Positions 14,714-22,158 of a stretch of 24,028 bases of DNA are shown here, piece by piece. Within the stretch, counting starts at the first letter, position 1; the number at the start of each line of letters is the position of its first letter. A model generated the notes under the pieces. That model made no database searches. It had not been told where the DNA came from and worked only from the letters and a program-made list of their open reading frames with translations. Made by a program: the position numbers and the translations under genes. This DNA comes from JACVRW01 sp040509755 (lineage in GTDB: Bacteria; Actinomycetota; Thermoleophilia; Solirubrobacterales; Thermoleophilaceae), in NCBI GenBank assembly GCA_040509755.1, contig JBEVKF010000030.1, positions 1 through 24,028 of the forward strand, written 5' to 3'.

Positions 14714-17653
14714 CTAGCCGCTCGTGCGCGCCTCACGCTCGGCTCGTTCAACGGTCCGCGCAACCTCCACGCGCGAGGACACGCCGAGCTTGCGGAACAG
14801 GTTGCGCATGTGCGCCTCCACGGTCTTCAGGCTGACGAACAGCTCCGCGGCAATCTCGCGGTTGGTCTTGCGGTCGACCACCAGCAGCGCCACCTGCAGC
14901 TCGCGCTCGCTGAGCGACGCGAGGCCTGCGTCACCGCCGTCGCCCGCCCGGGTGCGCCGGTGGATGTGACGGCCCAGCTTGCGCAGTTCGCGCTCGGCCG
15001 CGTCACGGTACCGGAGCGCGCCGGAGGCCTCCAGGGCAGCGGCGGCGCGCTCGAGCTCTGTCACGGCAGAGTCATCATCGCCCGCTTGTGCGAGCGCCTG
15101 ACCGGCGAGGATTCTCGACAACGCGGCCTCGACCACCGCGCCGGACCGGTCTGCAGCGGCCGCGGATGCAAGCGCTCGCTCGGCGGCCGCCGCCGGCTCG
15201 CCGCCGTCGAGGGCTACTGCCGCCGCCGCGCGCTTCGCCCACGCCGCGGCGATCGGCAGCCCAACCCGCGAGGCGGCGGTCTCGGCGAAAGCGGCCGCGC
15301 GGGCGGCGCTCTCGCGCCGGCCGAGCGCCAACTGGCAGCGCGTGAGGAGCTCGAGGGCGTGTGCCCGCCAGCCAACCGGGATGAGCGTCAGCTCCTCGCC
15401 CCCGGCCGAGCCGAGGAGAACCTCCACGGCGCGTGCGGGCTCACCGGCCGGCAGCAAGGCGGCCGCCAGCCCCACGGCGGGGTACGCGGAGACGAAGTTC
15501 TCTTCTCCCAGCTCCCGGGTCAGCTCCACGGCCTCCTCCGCGGTCCGCAGCGCGGTCTCCAGGTCTCCGGCGGCCAGTGAGGCCGACGACCGTATGTGCA
15601 GTCTCCACGCGAGATCCTGAGGGATCTCGGTGAGCCGCGCCGATTCGATACCGCCGTCGATCAGCTCGATGGCCTCGGCAAGCCTGCCGCGCATGAAATG
15701 TGCCGAGGCCAGGGTCGGAATGAGCGTGGGGAACTGCTGTCCGGTTGCGCGGGCCACCCTCAGCGCGCGCTCGGCATGGGCGCCTGCCTCGTCGTAGCGG
15801 TCCATGTAGAGCTCCGCGGCCGCCAAGTGGGCGGCAGCATCGATGCGCCCGGCGAGTTCGTCGTCAGACATCGACTCGACCAGAGCCGCCGCCTGGGTAC
15901 GGGTGACCTCGGCTGCTTGGATCGCTCCCCCCCACGCACGCGCGAGCGTGAGCACCGCGGCCGCGGTCGCCGTGAGCGGAAGGTCATCGAGCGGTTGCGC
16001 GAGCTCGAGCGCACGCTCGGCCGCATCGCACATCGAATCGAAGTCCGCGCGAAACAGGCCGTCGAACGCAAGCACGATCACCAGCGCAACCGCCTCGGGA
16101 GCGCTGGCATCCGGGATCCGGTTCAGGGCTTCCGTGATGCGAGCGCGCGCCTCCGCGTAGCGGCCGAGCATGTGTTCCACGCCCGCACACGCCACGGTCA
16201 GCCTGACGCCCACGGCTACCAACCCGTCTGGTACGAGCCCGATGCTTTCCAGCAGGTCGGCGCGGCTTTCTTCGAGGCGTCCCATGGCACCGAGGGCCTC
16301 GGCTCGCGCCAGCAGCAGATCGACCCGCTCGGCGGGCGGTGCGCTCTCGGGAAGGAGGCGCAGAGCGGCGCCGAACCAGCGGGCGGCGCTGGCGGGAGCG
16401 CGCAGCATTGAGGTTCGGCCGGCCTCCTGCAGCAGCGCGAGGGCAGCCGGATCGCCGTGGCGGGCGGCCAGCTCGACATGATGCGCGCGCCCGGCCGCGG
16501 AGGCCCCTCGCGCCGCAAGCGCATCCGCGCAGCGTTCGTGGGCGAGCAACCGCCAACCGCCGGGCGCGCTCCCGTAGACAGCGCGGCGCACCAGCGGGTG
16601 GCGAAACCGGAATCGGCGCGGCACGTCGGTAAACCGGACGAGGTCGAGCTCGAGCAGCTCATCGAGCGCCCGCACCGCCTCGTCCTCGCGGGTGGCGGCC
16701 GCCGCAGCGGCCAGGTCGGGCTCGAACGGGTCGCCCGCAACCGCCGCGCCCTCCAAGAGCGTGCGCGTGGGCTTGGACAGCAACCCAAGCTCCTCGGTCA
16801 GCGCCGCCGCCACAGCCTGCGGCACCTCGCTGCCCCAGGGCGCATCCGCGGCGTCCGTCAGTGCGCCGGCGGCCCGCCGAGGCGAGCGCGCGAGCTGCTG
16901 GAGGTAGAACGGGTTGCCGCCGCTCTCCTCGTACAAGCCATCGACCAGGGCGTGGTCGACGCTTTCCCCAAGGAGCCGTTCGGCCTCGTCGCGCTCCAGT
17001 CCCGCGAGCTCGATGCGCGTCAGCGAGCCGACGCGATCGGCGCGCTCGAGGGCCACCGCAAGGCGCCCGGGCAACTGTCTCGGCCGGGCGGCCAGAGCAA
17101 GCAATACAGCGGCCGTGGGCGGCCGGCGCAGCAGGGCACTGAGCAGCTCGACCGAGGCCGAATCCGCCCAATGCAGGTCGTCGAGTGCGAGGACGAGCGG
17201 CTTGGTCGCCGCCACCCGCTCCAGCAGGTCCCGCACGGCGCGGTGCGCGCGATAGCGCTCGTCGTGGAGAGGCGTGGCTCCCGCACCGGAGAGATCCGAC
17301 AGCGAGGGAAGAACACGGGCCAGTTCGGTGCGCACCTCGCCGTCCAGCGACTCGAGGCGGCGAGGGTCAAGGCCGGCGACGTACTCGTCGAGCGCGTCCA
17401 CGAAGACCCAGAACGGCAGGTCACGCTCGAGCTCCGAGGCACTGCCCGAGAGCACGATGAAGCCACGTGCGTCGGCGCGCGTCCCCAGCTCGCCCAGGAG
17501 GCGGGTCTTGCCGATGCCGGGTTCTCCGACGACGAGGAGCGCCCGGGCCTCTCCTCCATCCAGCTCCGCCACGGCGCCGTCCAGCGAGCCGACCTCTGCG
17601 GCACGCCCGACTAGGTGCTCCGCGACCTGGGCCATGCGGCTCGGGGCGAGCAT
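14714..17653 (-). CDS. LuxR-family ATPase regulator (LAL/MalT-like, AAA_16)
   Basis: The 979-residue protein has an N-terminal ATPase domain with LVGRAAEVGSLDGA, Walker A GEPGIGKT (residues 43-50) and Walker B VLALDDLHWAD near residue 155. A long helical TPR-like middle part follows, and then a LuxR helix-turn-helix (~910-970: LSERELQVALLVV, NREIAAELFVSLKTVEAHMRN as two adjoining pieces, KLGVSSR). Large ATP-binding LuxR (LAL) regulators work as ligand- and ATP-controlled activators (MalT, PikD). The ATG at 17653 is used; a second ATG at 17635 would drop six residues, and neither has a strong Shine-Dalgarno site. Two tandem 13-base repeats lie 12 to 37 bases before the start. It is divergent from the small His-rich ORF and the DHA2 exporter, its likely targets. 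Confidence 0.93.
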   Translation of the reverse strand: MLAPSRMAQVAEHLVGRAAEVGSLDGAVAELDGGEARALLVVGEPGIGKTRLLGELGTRADARGFIVLSGSASELERDLPFWVFVDALDEYVAGLDPRRLESLDGEVRTELARVLPSLSDLSGAGATPLHDERYRAHRAVRDLLERVAATKPLVLALDDLHWADSASVELLSALLRRPPTAAVLLALAARPRQLPGRLAVALERADRVGSLTRIELAGLERDEAERLLGESVDHALVDGLYEESGGNPFYLQQLARSPRRAAGALTDAADAPWGSEVPQAVAAALTEELGLLSKPTRTLLEGAAVAGDPFEPDLAAAAAATREDEAVRALDELLELDLVRFTDVPRRFRFRHPLVRRAVYGSAPGGWRLLAHERCADALAARGASAAGRAHHVELAARHGDPAALALLQEAGRTSMLRAPASAARWFGAALRLLPESAPPAERVDLLLARAEALGAMGRLEESRADLLESIGLVPDGLVAVGVRLTVACAGVEHMLGRYAEARARITEALNRIPDASAPEAVALVIVLAFDGLFRADFDSMCDAAERALELAQPLDDLPLTATAAAVLTLARAWGGAIQAAEVTRTQAAALVESMSDDELAGRIDAAAHLAAAELYMDRYDEAGAHAERALRVARATGQQFPTLIPTLASAHFMRGRLAEAIELIDGGIESARLTEIPQDLAWRLHIRSSASLAAGDLETALRTAEEAVELTRELGEENFVSAYPAVGLAAALLPAGEPARAVEVLLGSAGGEELTLIPVGWRAHALELLTRCQLALGRRESAARAAAFAETAASRVGLPIAAAWAKRAAAAVALDGGEPAAAAERALASAAAADRSGAVVEAALSRILAGQALAQAGDDDSAVTELERAAAALEASGALRYRDAAERELRKLGRHIHRRTRAGDGGDAGLASLSERELQVALLVVDRKTNREIAAELFVSLKTVEAHMRNLFRKLGVSSRVEVARTVERAEREARTSG

Positions 17654-17664
17654 ATCCCGCGCCG

Positions 17665-17690
17665 AATTAGGGTCGCAAATCAGGGTCGCA
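17665..17690. repeat. Two tandem 13-base repeats before the LAL regulator gene
   Basis: AATTAGGGTCGCA (17665-17677) is followed directly by AATCAGGGTCGCA (17678-17690), 12 of 13 bases the same. They lie in the short divergent intergenic region between the LAL regulator (start 17653) and the ORF at 17731. Tandem copies at this place suggest a protein-binding site, for example for the LAL regulator itself. Confidence 0.6.
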
Positions 17691-17730
17691 CCCCAATGTC
17701 AGGGCTGGGAAGCGCTGGGACGCTCGTCGC

Positions 17731-17973
17731 ATGCCTCGCTACCTGCTCCACCACCACCACGAGCCGCACGAGTGCGGCATCGCGTTCGCCTCCTTCAAGG
17801 GCCATGACAGCTCGCTCCGCCACCGGGCGGCGCTGGCCTCATGCCCCTCGGGCGGCCACGCGATCTGGTGGGCAGTGGAGGCCACGACCGAGGTGGCAGC
17901 GCTGCGGCTACTCCCGTTCTTCGTCGCCGAGCGCTCCACCGCGACCAGGGTCAGCGAGGTCGAGATCCCGTGA
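17731..17973 (+). CDS. Small His-rich protein of unknown function
   Basis: The 80-residue protein begins MPRYLLHHHHEPHECG, with five His and one Cys within residues 7-15, followed by a compact alpha/beta-looking sequence (GIAFASFKGHDSSLRHR, GHAIWWAVEATTEVAALRLL, FFVAERSTATRVSEVEIP). It has no signal peptide or membrane segment. The size and pattern resemble small ferredoxin-like-fold proteins (DUF4242/dabb-like), but this is a guess. The His-rich start could bind a metal. It is followed after 32 bases by the DHA2 exporter with its own strong Shine-Dalgarno site, so the two probably form an operon opposite the LAL regulator. I judge it real because of its regular composition and the fitting context. 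Confidence 0.7.
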   Translation: MPRYLLHHHHEPHECGIAFASFKGHDSSLRHRAALASCPSGGHAIWWAVEATTEVAALRLLPFFVAERSTATRVSEVEIP

Positions 17974-18005
17974 CCGCCGGGAACGCCAACCCAAAGGAGA
18001 AGCAG

Positions 18006-19562
18006 ATGTCACGCCCAACACAGCCCTACCCCCGGCGCTGGCAGGCGCTGATCGTCCTTGCGCTCAGCCTGCTGGTGGTTTCACTCGACAACACCATCCT
18101 CAACGTCGCGCTGCCGACGATCCGCGAGGAGCTCGATGCGAGCTCGAGCCAGCTGCAGTGGATCGTCGACAGCTACCTGCTGGTCTTCGCCGGGCTGCTG
18201 CTTGCGGCCGGGACCCTTGGTGACCGCTTCGGCCGCCGCCGAGCGCTGTTCACGGGACTTGGGATCTTTGGCATCGGCTCACTTTGCGCAGCGGTCTCGA
18301 GCAGCTCCACGGAGTTGATCGCTTCGCGCGCACTGATGGGCGTCGGGGCCGCGGCGATCATGCCGACGACCCTCTCGATCCTCACGAACATCTTCCCGAA
18401 GCACGAGCGGCCCAAGGCGATCGCGATCTGGGCGGCCGTGTCAGGGATGGGCATCGCCATCGGACCGATTTCGGGCGGGTGGCTGATCGAACACTTCGAC
18501 TGGAGCAGCGTCTTTCTCGTCAACCTGCCCGTCGTTCTGGGGTGCCTGATCGCCGGGGCAATGCTGATTCCCGATTCGCGCGACCCGCAGTCTCCGCGGC
18601 TCGACTTCCCCGGTATTGGCCTCTCGATAGCGGGCCTGACGGCCATCGTGTGGGCCCTGATCGAGGCGCCCGAGCGCGGCTGGACCAGCCCGGTCATCCT
18701 GACCGCCTTCGCGGCGGGAGCCGTGATCGCTGCGACCTTCATCGTGTGGGAGCGGCAGATCGCCCATCCCATGCTCGACGTGGGCGTGTTCCGCAACCTG
18801 CGCTTCAGCGCGGCCAGCCTGTCGATCACCTTAGTGTTCTTCGCGCTCATGGGCGTCATGTACTTCCTCACCACGTACCTACAGTCGGTGATGGGCTACA
18901 CGGCGCTCGAGGCTGGAGTCCGGATGGCCCCGATCGCGGCCGGCCTGATCGTCGCGTCGAAGCTCTCGGTGGCACTGAGCGCCCGGCTCGGGACGAAGGC
19001 CGTGGTGGCCGGAGGCCTGCTCATCGTGGGCATCTCGCTTGGCGCATTCACGGCGATCGAGGTCGATACCCCGTACTTCACCAAGGTCTGCGGCGCGCTG
19101 ACGATGATGGGCGTGGGGATGGGACTAGCGATGGCGCCGGCCACCGACGCGATCATGGGCGCGCTTCCCCAGGCCAAGGCGGGCATCGGCTCGGCGATGA
19201 ATGACGTCGTTCGCGAGGTGGGAGGCACGCTGGGCGTGGCCGTGCTCGGCAGCATCGTGAGCACCAGCTACGCGGCGAGCATGGACGACGCCACGGCCGC
19301 GCTGCCCGAGCGGGCCGCCGAGGCGGCGAGCGACAGCGTCGGCGCCGCCCACGAGATCGCCGCCGAGGCCGGTGGATCGGGGAGCGCCAAGCTCATCGCG
19401 TTGGCCGACCAGTCGTTCGTTGACGCTATGACAACGGCCGCCGGTCTGGCCGCTGGCGTGGCGCTGGCGGGTGCGCTGGTGGCCGCGGCCTTCCTGCCCT
19501 CCCTAGCCGGGGCCGAATCCCAGGCGGGGGACCAGGAGCTCCTGGAGGCGGCCGCCGCGTGA
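18006..19562 (+). CDS. DHA2-family MFS multidrug exporter (EmrB/QacA type)
   Basis: The 518-residue protein has about fourteen membrane helices. The opening LVVSLDNTILNVALPTIREE (motif D1), motif A as GTLGDRFGRRRAL, RALMGVGAAAIMP (motif B) and motif C as GIAIGPISGGWL are all typical of EmrB/QacA drug:proton antiporters. The Asp in SLDNTI is the usual protonation site. AAAGGAG lies seven bases before the ATG at 18006 and decides the start. It belongs to a probable operon with the small His-rich ORF. Two regulators flank it, LAL upstream and LysR downstream, and either could control it. Its substrate is unknown. A stem-loop at 19594-19627 probably ends its transcript. Confidence 0.94.
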   Translation: MSRPTQPYPRRWQALIVLALSLLVVSLDNTILNVALPTIREELDASSSQLQWIVDSYLLVFAGLLLAAGTLGDRFGRRRALFTGLGIFGIGSLCAAVSSSSTELIASRALMGVGAAAIMPTTLSILTNIFPKHERPKAIAIWAAVSGMGIAIGPISGGWLIEHFDWSSVFLVNLPVVLGCLIAGAMLIPDSRDPQSPRLDFPGIGLSIAGLTAIVWALIEAPERGWTSPVILTAFAAGAVIAATFIVWERQIAHPMLDVGVFRNLRFSAASLSITLVFFALMGVMYFLTTYLQSVMGYTALEAGVRMAPIAAGLIVASKLSVALSARLGTKAVVAGGLLIVGISLGAFTAIEVDTPYFTKVCGALTMMGVGMGLAMAPATDAIMGALPQAKAGIGSAMNDVVREVGGTLGVAVLGSIVSTSYAASMDDATAALPERAAEAASDSVGAAHEIAAEAGGSGSAKLIALADQSFVDAMTTAAGLAAGVALAGALVAAAFLPSLAGAESQAGDQELLEAAAA

Positions 19563-19593
19563 CGCGCGCGGCCAAGTCCTGACCAACCTCGAT

Positions 19594-19627
19594 CGGCCCG
19601 GGCGGCCGCCCAGTGGCGCCCGGGCCG
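19594..19627. terminator. Bidirectional stem-loop between exporter and LysR genes
   Basis: CGGCCCGGGCG (19594-19604) and CGCCCGGGCCG (19617-19627) form a perfect 11-pair stem around a 12-base loop, between convergent genes. A run of T is nearly absent, as is common for actinobacterial terminators. The symmetry would serve both strands. Confidence 0.65.
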
Positions 19628-19655
19628 GAAAGGTTTGTGGCTCCGCCTCACGATG

Positions 19656-20531
19656 TCAGGCGCGCAGCGCCTCGAGAGCGGCCGCCACGCCCGGCCGCCG
19701 CTCGGCGCCCCGGCGAGCGAGCGCCCACACGTGGCGGCTGGGCGGCTCCGGTACGGCCCTCGCGTAGCGCACGCCCTCCGCGCCGCAGCAGGCCAGCACG
19801 GGCAGCAGTGCGACGCCCGCGCCGGAGGCCACGAGCGCATGGATCAGCAGGGCGTCGTCGGCGCGGTGCGCCACATGTGGCGCAAAGCCGGCGGATCGGC
19901 AGGCCAGCTCCACGGCGGCCGCGAACTGGGTTCCCGCGAGTCCGATGATCCAGGGCGCCTCCGCGAGCTCGGCGAGCGGCACCGGGTCGGACCGGCCGCC
20001 GGGCTGCAGGACGAGGCACAGCGGTTCCTCGAGCAGCAGATGCGACGCGAGGCCTCCTGTTGGCGCGGACTCCACGTCGCCGTAGCTCTCCGACACCAGC
20101 AGGTCGAGCTCTCCGGAGCGCAGCAGGGCGATGCCGTCCTCCGGCTCGTGCTCGCGCACGCTGCAGGAGAGGTCCGGGTGCCGCCGGGCCAGCTCGCGGG
20201 CCGCCGGCACGACCAGGCCGGTCGCGGCGCTCGGAAACGAGCCGATCACGACCTCACCGCGGACCGTCTGCTGCTCCGCAGCGAGCTCGGCCTCGGCCGC
20301 GTCGAGCTCGGCCAGCACCCGGTCGGTGCGCGCCACCAGGGCGTGAGCGGCGGGGGTGAGGCGCACGCGCCGGCCGTCGCGCTCGAGTAGCGCCAGTCCC
20401 ACCTCGCGCTCGAGCTGCGACAGCGACTGCGATACGGCCGACGCCGTGTAGCCGACGCCTCGCGCGACCTCCGCGATCGTGCCGCGCCGCGCGAGCTCGC
20501 TCAGGAGCCGGAGTCGCCGCACGTCGAGCAT
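19656..20531 (-). CDS. LysR-family transcriptional regulator
   Basis: This 291-residue protein has the LysR winged helix at residues 1-60 (MLDVRRLRLLSELARRGTI, YTASAVSQSLSQLEREVG, LLERDGRRVRLTPAA). A linker helix follows, then a type 2 periplasmic-binding-like effector domain starting at GEVVIGSFPSAATGL. The short MLDVRRLRLL start is the common actinobacterial form. The ATG at 20531 is the first possible start. It converges on the DHA2 exporter and is divergent from the membrane-anchored ORF at 20611. A perfect palindrome lies 25-36 bases upstream and may be its own operator. The effector is unknown. Confidence 0.93.
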   Translation of the reverse strand: MLDVRRLRLLSELARRGTIAEVARGVGYTASAVSQSLSQLEREVGLALLERDGRRVRLTPAAHALVARTDRVLAELDAAEAELAAEQQTVRGEVVIGSFPSAATGLVVPAARELARRHPDLSCSVREHEPEDGIALLRSGELDLLVSESYGDVESAPTGGLASHLLLEEPLCLVLQPGGRSDPVPLAELAEAPWIIGLAGTQFAAAVELACRSAGFAPHVAHRADDALLIHALVASGAGVALLPVLACCGAEGVRYARAVPEPPSRHVWALARRGAERRPGVAAALEALRA

Positions 20532-20555
20532 TGTTCAGCTCAGCTTACGCCCACC

Positions 20556-20567
20556 TCAAGCGCTTGA
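20556..20567. promoter_or_regulatory. Palindrome upstream of the LysR gene
   Basis: TCAAGCGCTTGA is a perfect 12-base palindrome in the divergent LysR/ORF-20611 gap, followed by two further GCTT copies (20569-20577). LysR proteins usually bind imperfect inverted repeats just upstream of their own gene, and the position fits. It is not the exact T-N11-A form. Confidence 0.45.
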
Positions 20568-20610
20568 TGCTTGTGCTTATGGCCGGACGGCCCGATACTC
20601 CCGCGTTCCG

Positions 20611-21282
20611 TTGGCCCCAGACCGCCAGCCAGAGCGCTACGAGCCGCTTCCGTCCGTCGCCGAGCTTCCCGGGTGGATCTGGCGCAGGACAGGCCGTGGC
20701 CTTCGGATCCTGATCGCCTGTTTGCTGCTCGCCGGCGTCGCGCTGGCCCTGATCCTCGCGGCGGACATCAGCCAGACCAAGCGCGAGGACGCCGACGTGC
20801 AACGCCGTCGCGAGGCCGAGGCGAGAGCACAGCGCACCCGTGAGCTGCGGGCCGAGCAGCGGCCGCGTCTCGGAAGCTTCGAATCGGTGGCGGCGCCGGG
20901 CGCGGACGCGGCCAGGCGCCTCGAAGTGCGCGCCGACCAGATCGACGAGCTCGCCGGGGCAATCGCGGCCGACGCCCGCCGGCGTGTCCGGACGGGAGCT
21001 CTCGAAGGCCCGATTTTGCGTGTCGACTGCGAGCCGTTCCCCCGCACGGTGGCGGGCGTGGGTGCGCACGAGAACCTCTCACGCCGGGACGGCCGCTATT
21101 CGTGCATCGCGATCACATCCGAATCCGAAGGGACCGGCGTCGTTGGGGCAATACTCGGACACCCCTACCGGGCGCTCGTGCACTTCGACACCGGTCGCTA
21201 TGGCTACTGCAAGGTCTCGGGCCAGGCAGGGCCGTCGCGCGAGCAGCTCGTGACCACGCCGCAGGCCTGCGGTGGGAGGTAG
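20611..21282 (+). CDS. Single-pass membrane protein of unknown function
   Basis: From the TTG at 20611 the protein is 223 residues. A short N-terminus (PERYEPLPSVAELPGWIWRR) precedes one membrane helix (LRILIACLLLAGVALALILA). A charged, probably coiled-coil stretch rich in Arg and Glu follows (residues ~55-85), then an outer domain containing DCEPFPR and YSCIAITSES with three Cys (in DCEPF, YSCIA and YGYCK) that may pair. No ATG or GTG lies in frame between the divergent LysR start and 20611, so TTG is the only usual start. A GATACT box (20595-20600) lies ten bases before it and may drive a leaderless mRNA. I recall similar proteins in Solirubrobacterales, all without known function. Confidence 0.75.
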   Translation: MAPDRQPERYEPLPSVAELPGWIWRRTGRGLRILIACLLLAGVALALILAADISQTKREDADVQRRREAEARAQRTRELRAEQRPRLGSFESVAAPGADAARRLEVRADQIDELAGAIAADARRRVRTGALEGPILRVDCEPFPRTVAGVGAHENLSRRDGRYSCIAITSESEGTGVVGAILGHPYRALVHFDTGRYGYCKVSGQAGPSREQLVTTPQACGGR

Positions 21283-21345
21283 CGAACCCTGGGTCCAGGC
21301 GCTCGGCACGTATGAATGCCCGACCATGAAGCGGGCTCGCCGCGA

Positions 21346-21351
21346 TAGGGT
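21346..21351 (+). promoter_or_regulatory. Candidate -10 box of a leaderless citrate-synthase-like transcript
   Basis: TAGGGT at 21346-21351 is nine bases before the ATG at 21361, and there is no Shine-Dalgarno sequence in between. It is the same hexamer as before the carbonic anhydrase gene. A small hairpin, GCCCG (21318-21322) and CGGGC (21332-21336), lies just upstream. Confidence 0.45.
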
Positions 21352-21360
21352 CGGACCGAT

Positions 21361-22158
21361 ATGCAGATCGGCAAGGGCGGGCCCGCTGTCAGCCACATGA
21401 GCCAGGCCTATCCCGACAGGGTCGAGGTGCGCGGGCGCGACCTCTGCGGCGACCTGATGGGCAGGCTCAGCTTCACCGAGTACTTCCACCTGCTGCTGAC
21501 CGGCGACGAGCCGACCGAAGAGCAGCGCTTTTTTCTCGACCTGCTGCTCGTCGCAATCGCCGAGCACGGGATGATGCCAACCAACGTCGCGGCTCGCATG
21601 ACCCTCGCGGCCGACCCCGAGTCGCTGCAGGGCGCGGTCGCGGCGGGAATCCTCGGCTGCGGTCCGGTCATCCTCGGCACATCGGAGGCGTGCGCACTGC
21701 TGCTCGATGAGGCGCGGCAACAGGTGGACGGAGGGGGGACGCCGGCGGAGGTCGCCGCGAAGATCGTGCGCCCCATCCATGCTTCCGGCGGCAAGGTACC
21801 GGGGTTCGGCCATCCGGTTCACCGGCCGCTCGACCCGCGCGCGGAGCGGATTCTCGAGCTCGCTGATCAACACGGGGTGAGCGGGCCCCACGTGCTGCTC
21901 GCGCGTCAGTTCCGCGATGCCGTCGCCGAGGTCTGCGGCAAGCCGCTGACGATGAACGTGTCCATGCCGATCGCGGCGGTGATGCTCGACCTCGGGTTCT
22001 CGCCTGCCACCGTGAAAGCGGTTCCGATTCTCGCGCGCACGGCAGGCCTGCTCGCCCATCTGGCCGAGGAGCAGCAGCGTCCGCTGGGCTTCCTGATGGC
22101 GGGGCGGGCCGAGCGGGCAATCGAATACGAGGCCTCGCCGCGCGAAGGCCTCGCCTGA
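21361..22158 (+). CDS. Short citrate-synthase-fold protein (citryl-CoA-lyase-like) lacking the catalytic Asp
   Basis: At 265 residues it is much shorter than citrate synthase (~430) and matches the C-terminal core found in citryl-CoA-lyase-like proteins. Compared from memory with E. coli GltA: His69 in AEHGMMPTN matches His264, His151 in GFGHPVH matches His305, LDPRA is kept, and Arg226 in ILARTAGLLAH matches Arg387. The catalytic Asp362 (GltA NVDFYSG) is Ser201 here (NVSMPIAA). Ordinary Claisen chemistry is therefore doubtful. It may be an altered C-C lyase or acyl-CoA binder. It is the first gene of an operon with a PaaK-like CoA ligase (TGATG overlap) and a VOC enzyme, so an acyl-CoA step in aromatic or organic-acid breakdown is likely. 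Confidence 0.82.
   Translation: MQIGKGGPAVSHMSQAYPDRVEVRGRDLCGDLMGRLSFTEYFHLLLTGDEPTEEQRFFLDLLLVAIAEHGMMPTNVAARMTLAADPESLQGAVAAGILGCGPVILGTSEACALLLDEARQQVDGGGTPAEVAAKIVRPIHASGGKVPGFGHPVHRPLDPRAERILELADQHGVSGPHVLLARQFRDAVAEVCGKPLTMNVSMPIAAVMLDLGFSPATVKAVPILARTAGLLAHLAEEQQRPLGFLMAGRAERAIEYEASPREGLA

Noticed and set aside
21288..21299. CCTGGgtCCAGG inverted repeat after the membrane-anchored ORF
   Set aside because: A 5-pair stem is too short to call as terminator or operator in such GC-rich DNA.
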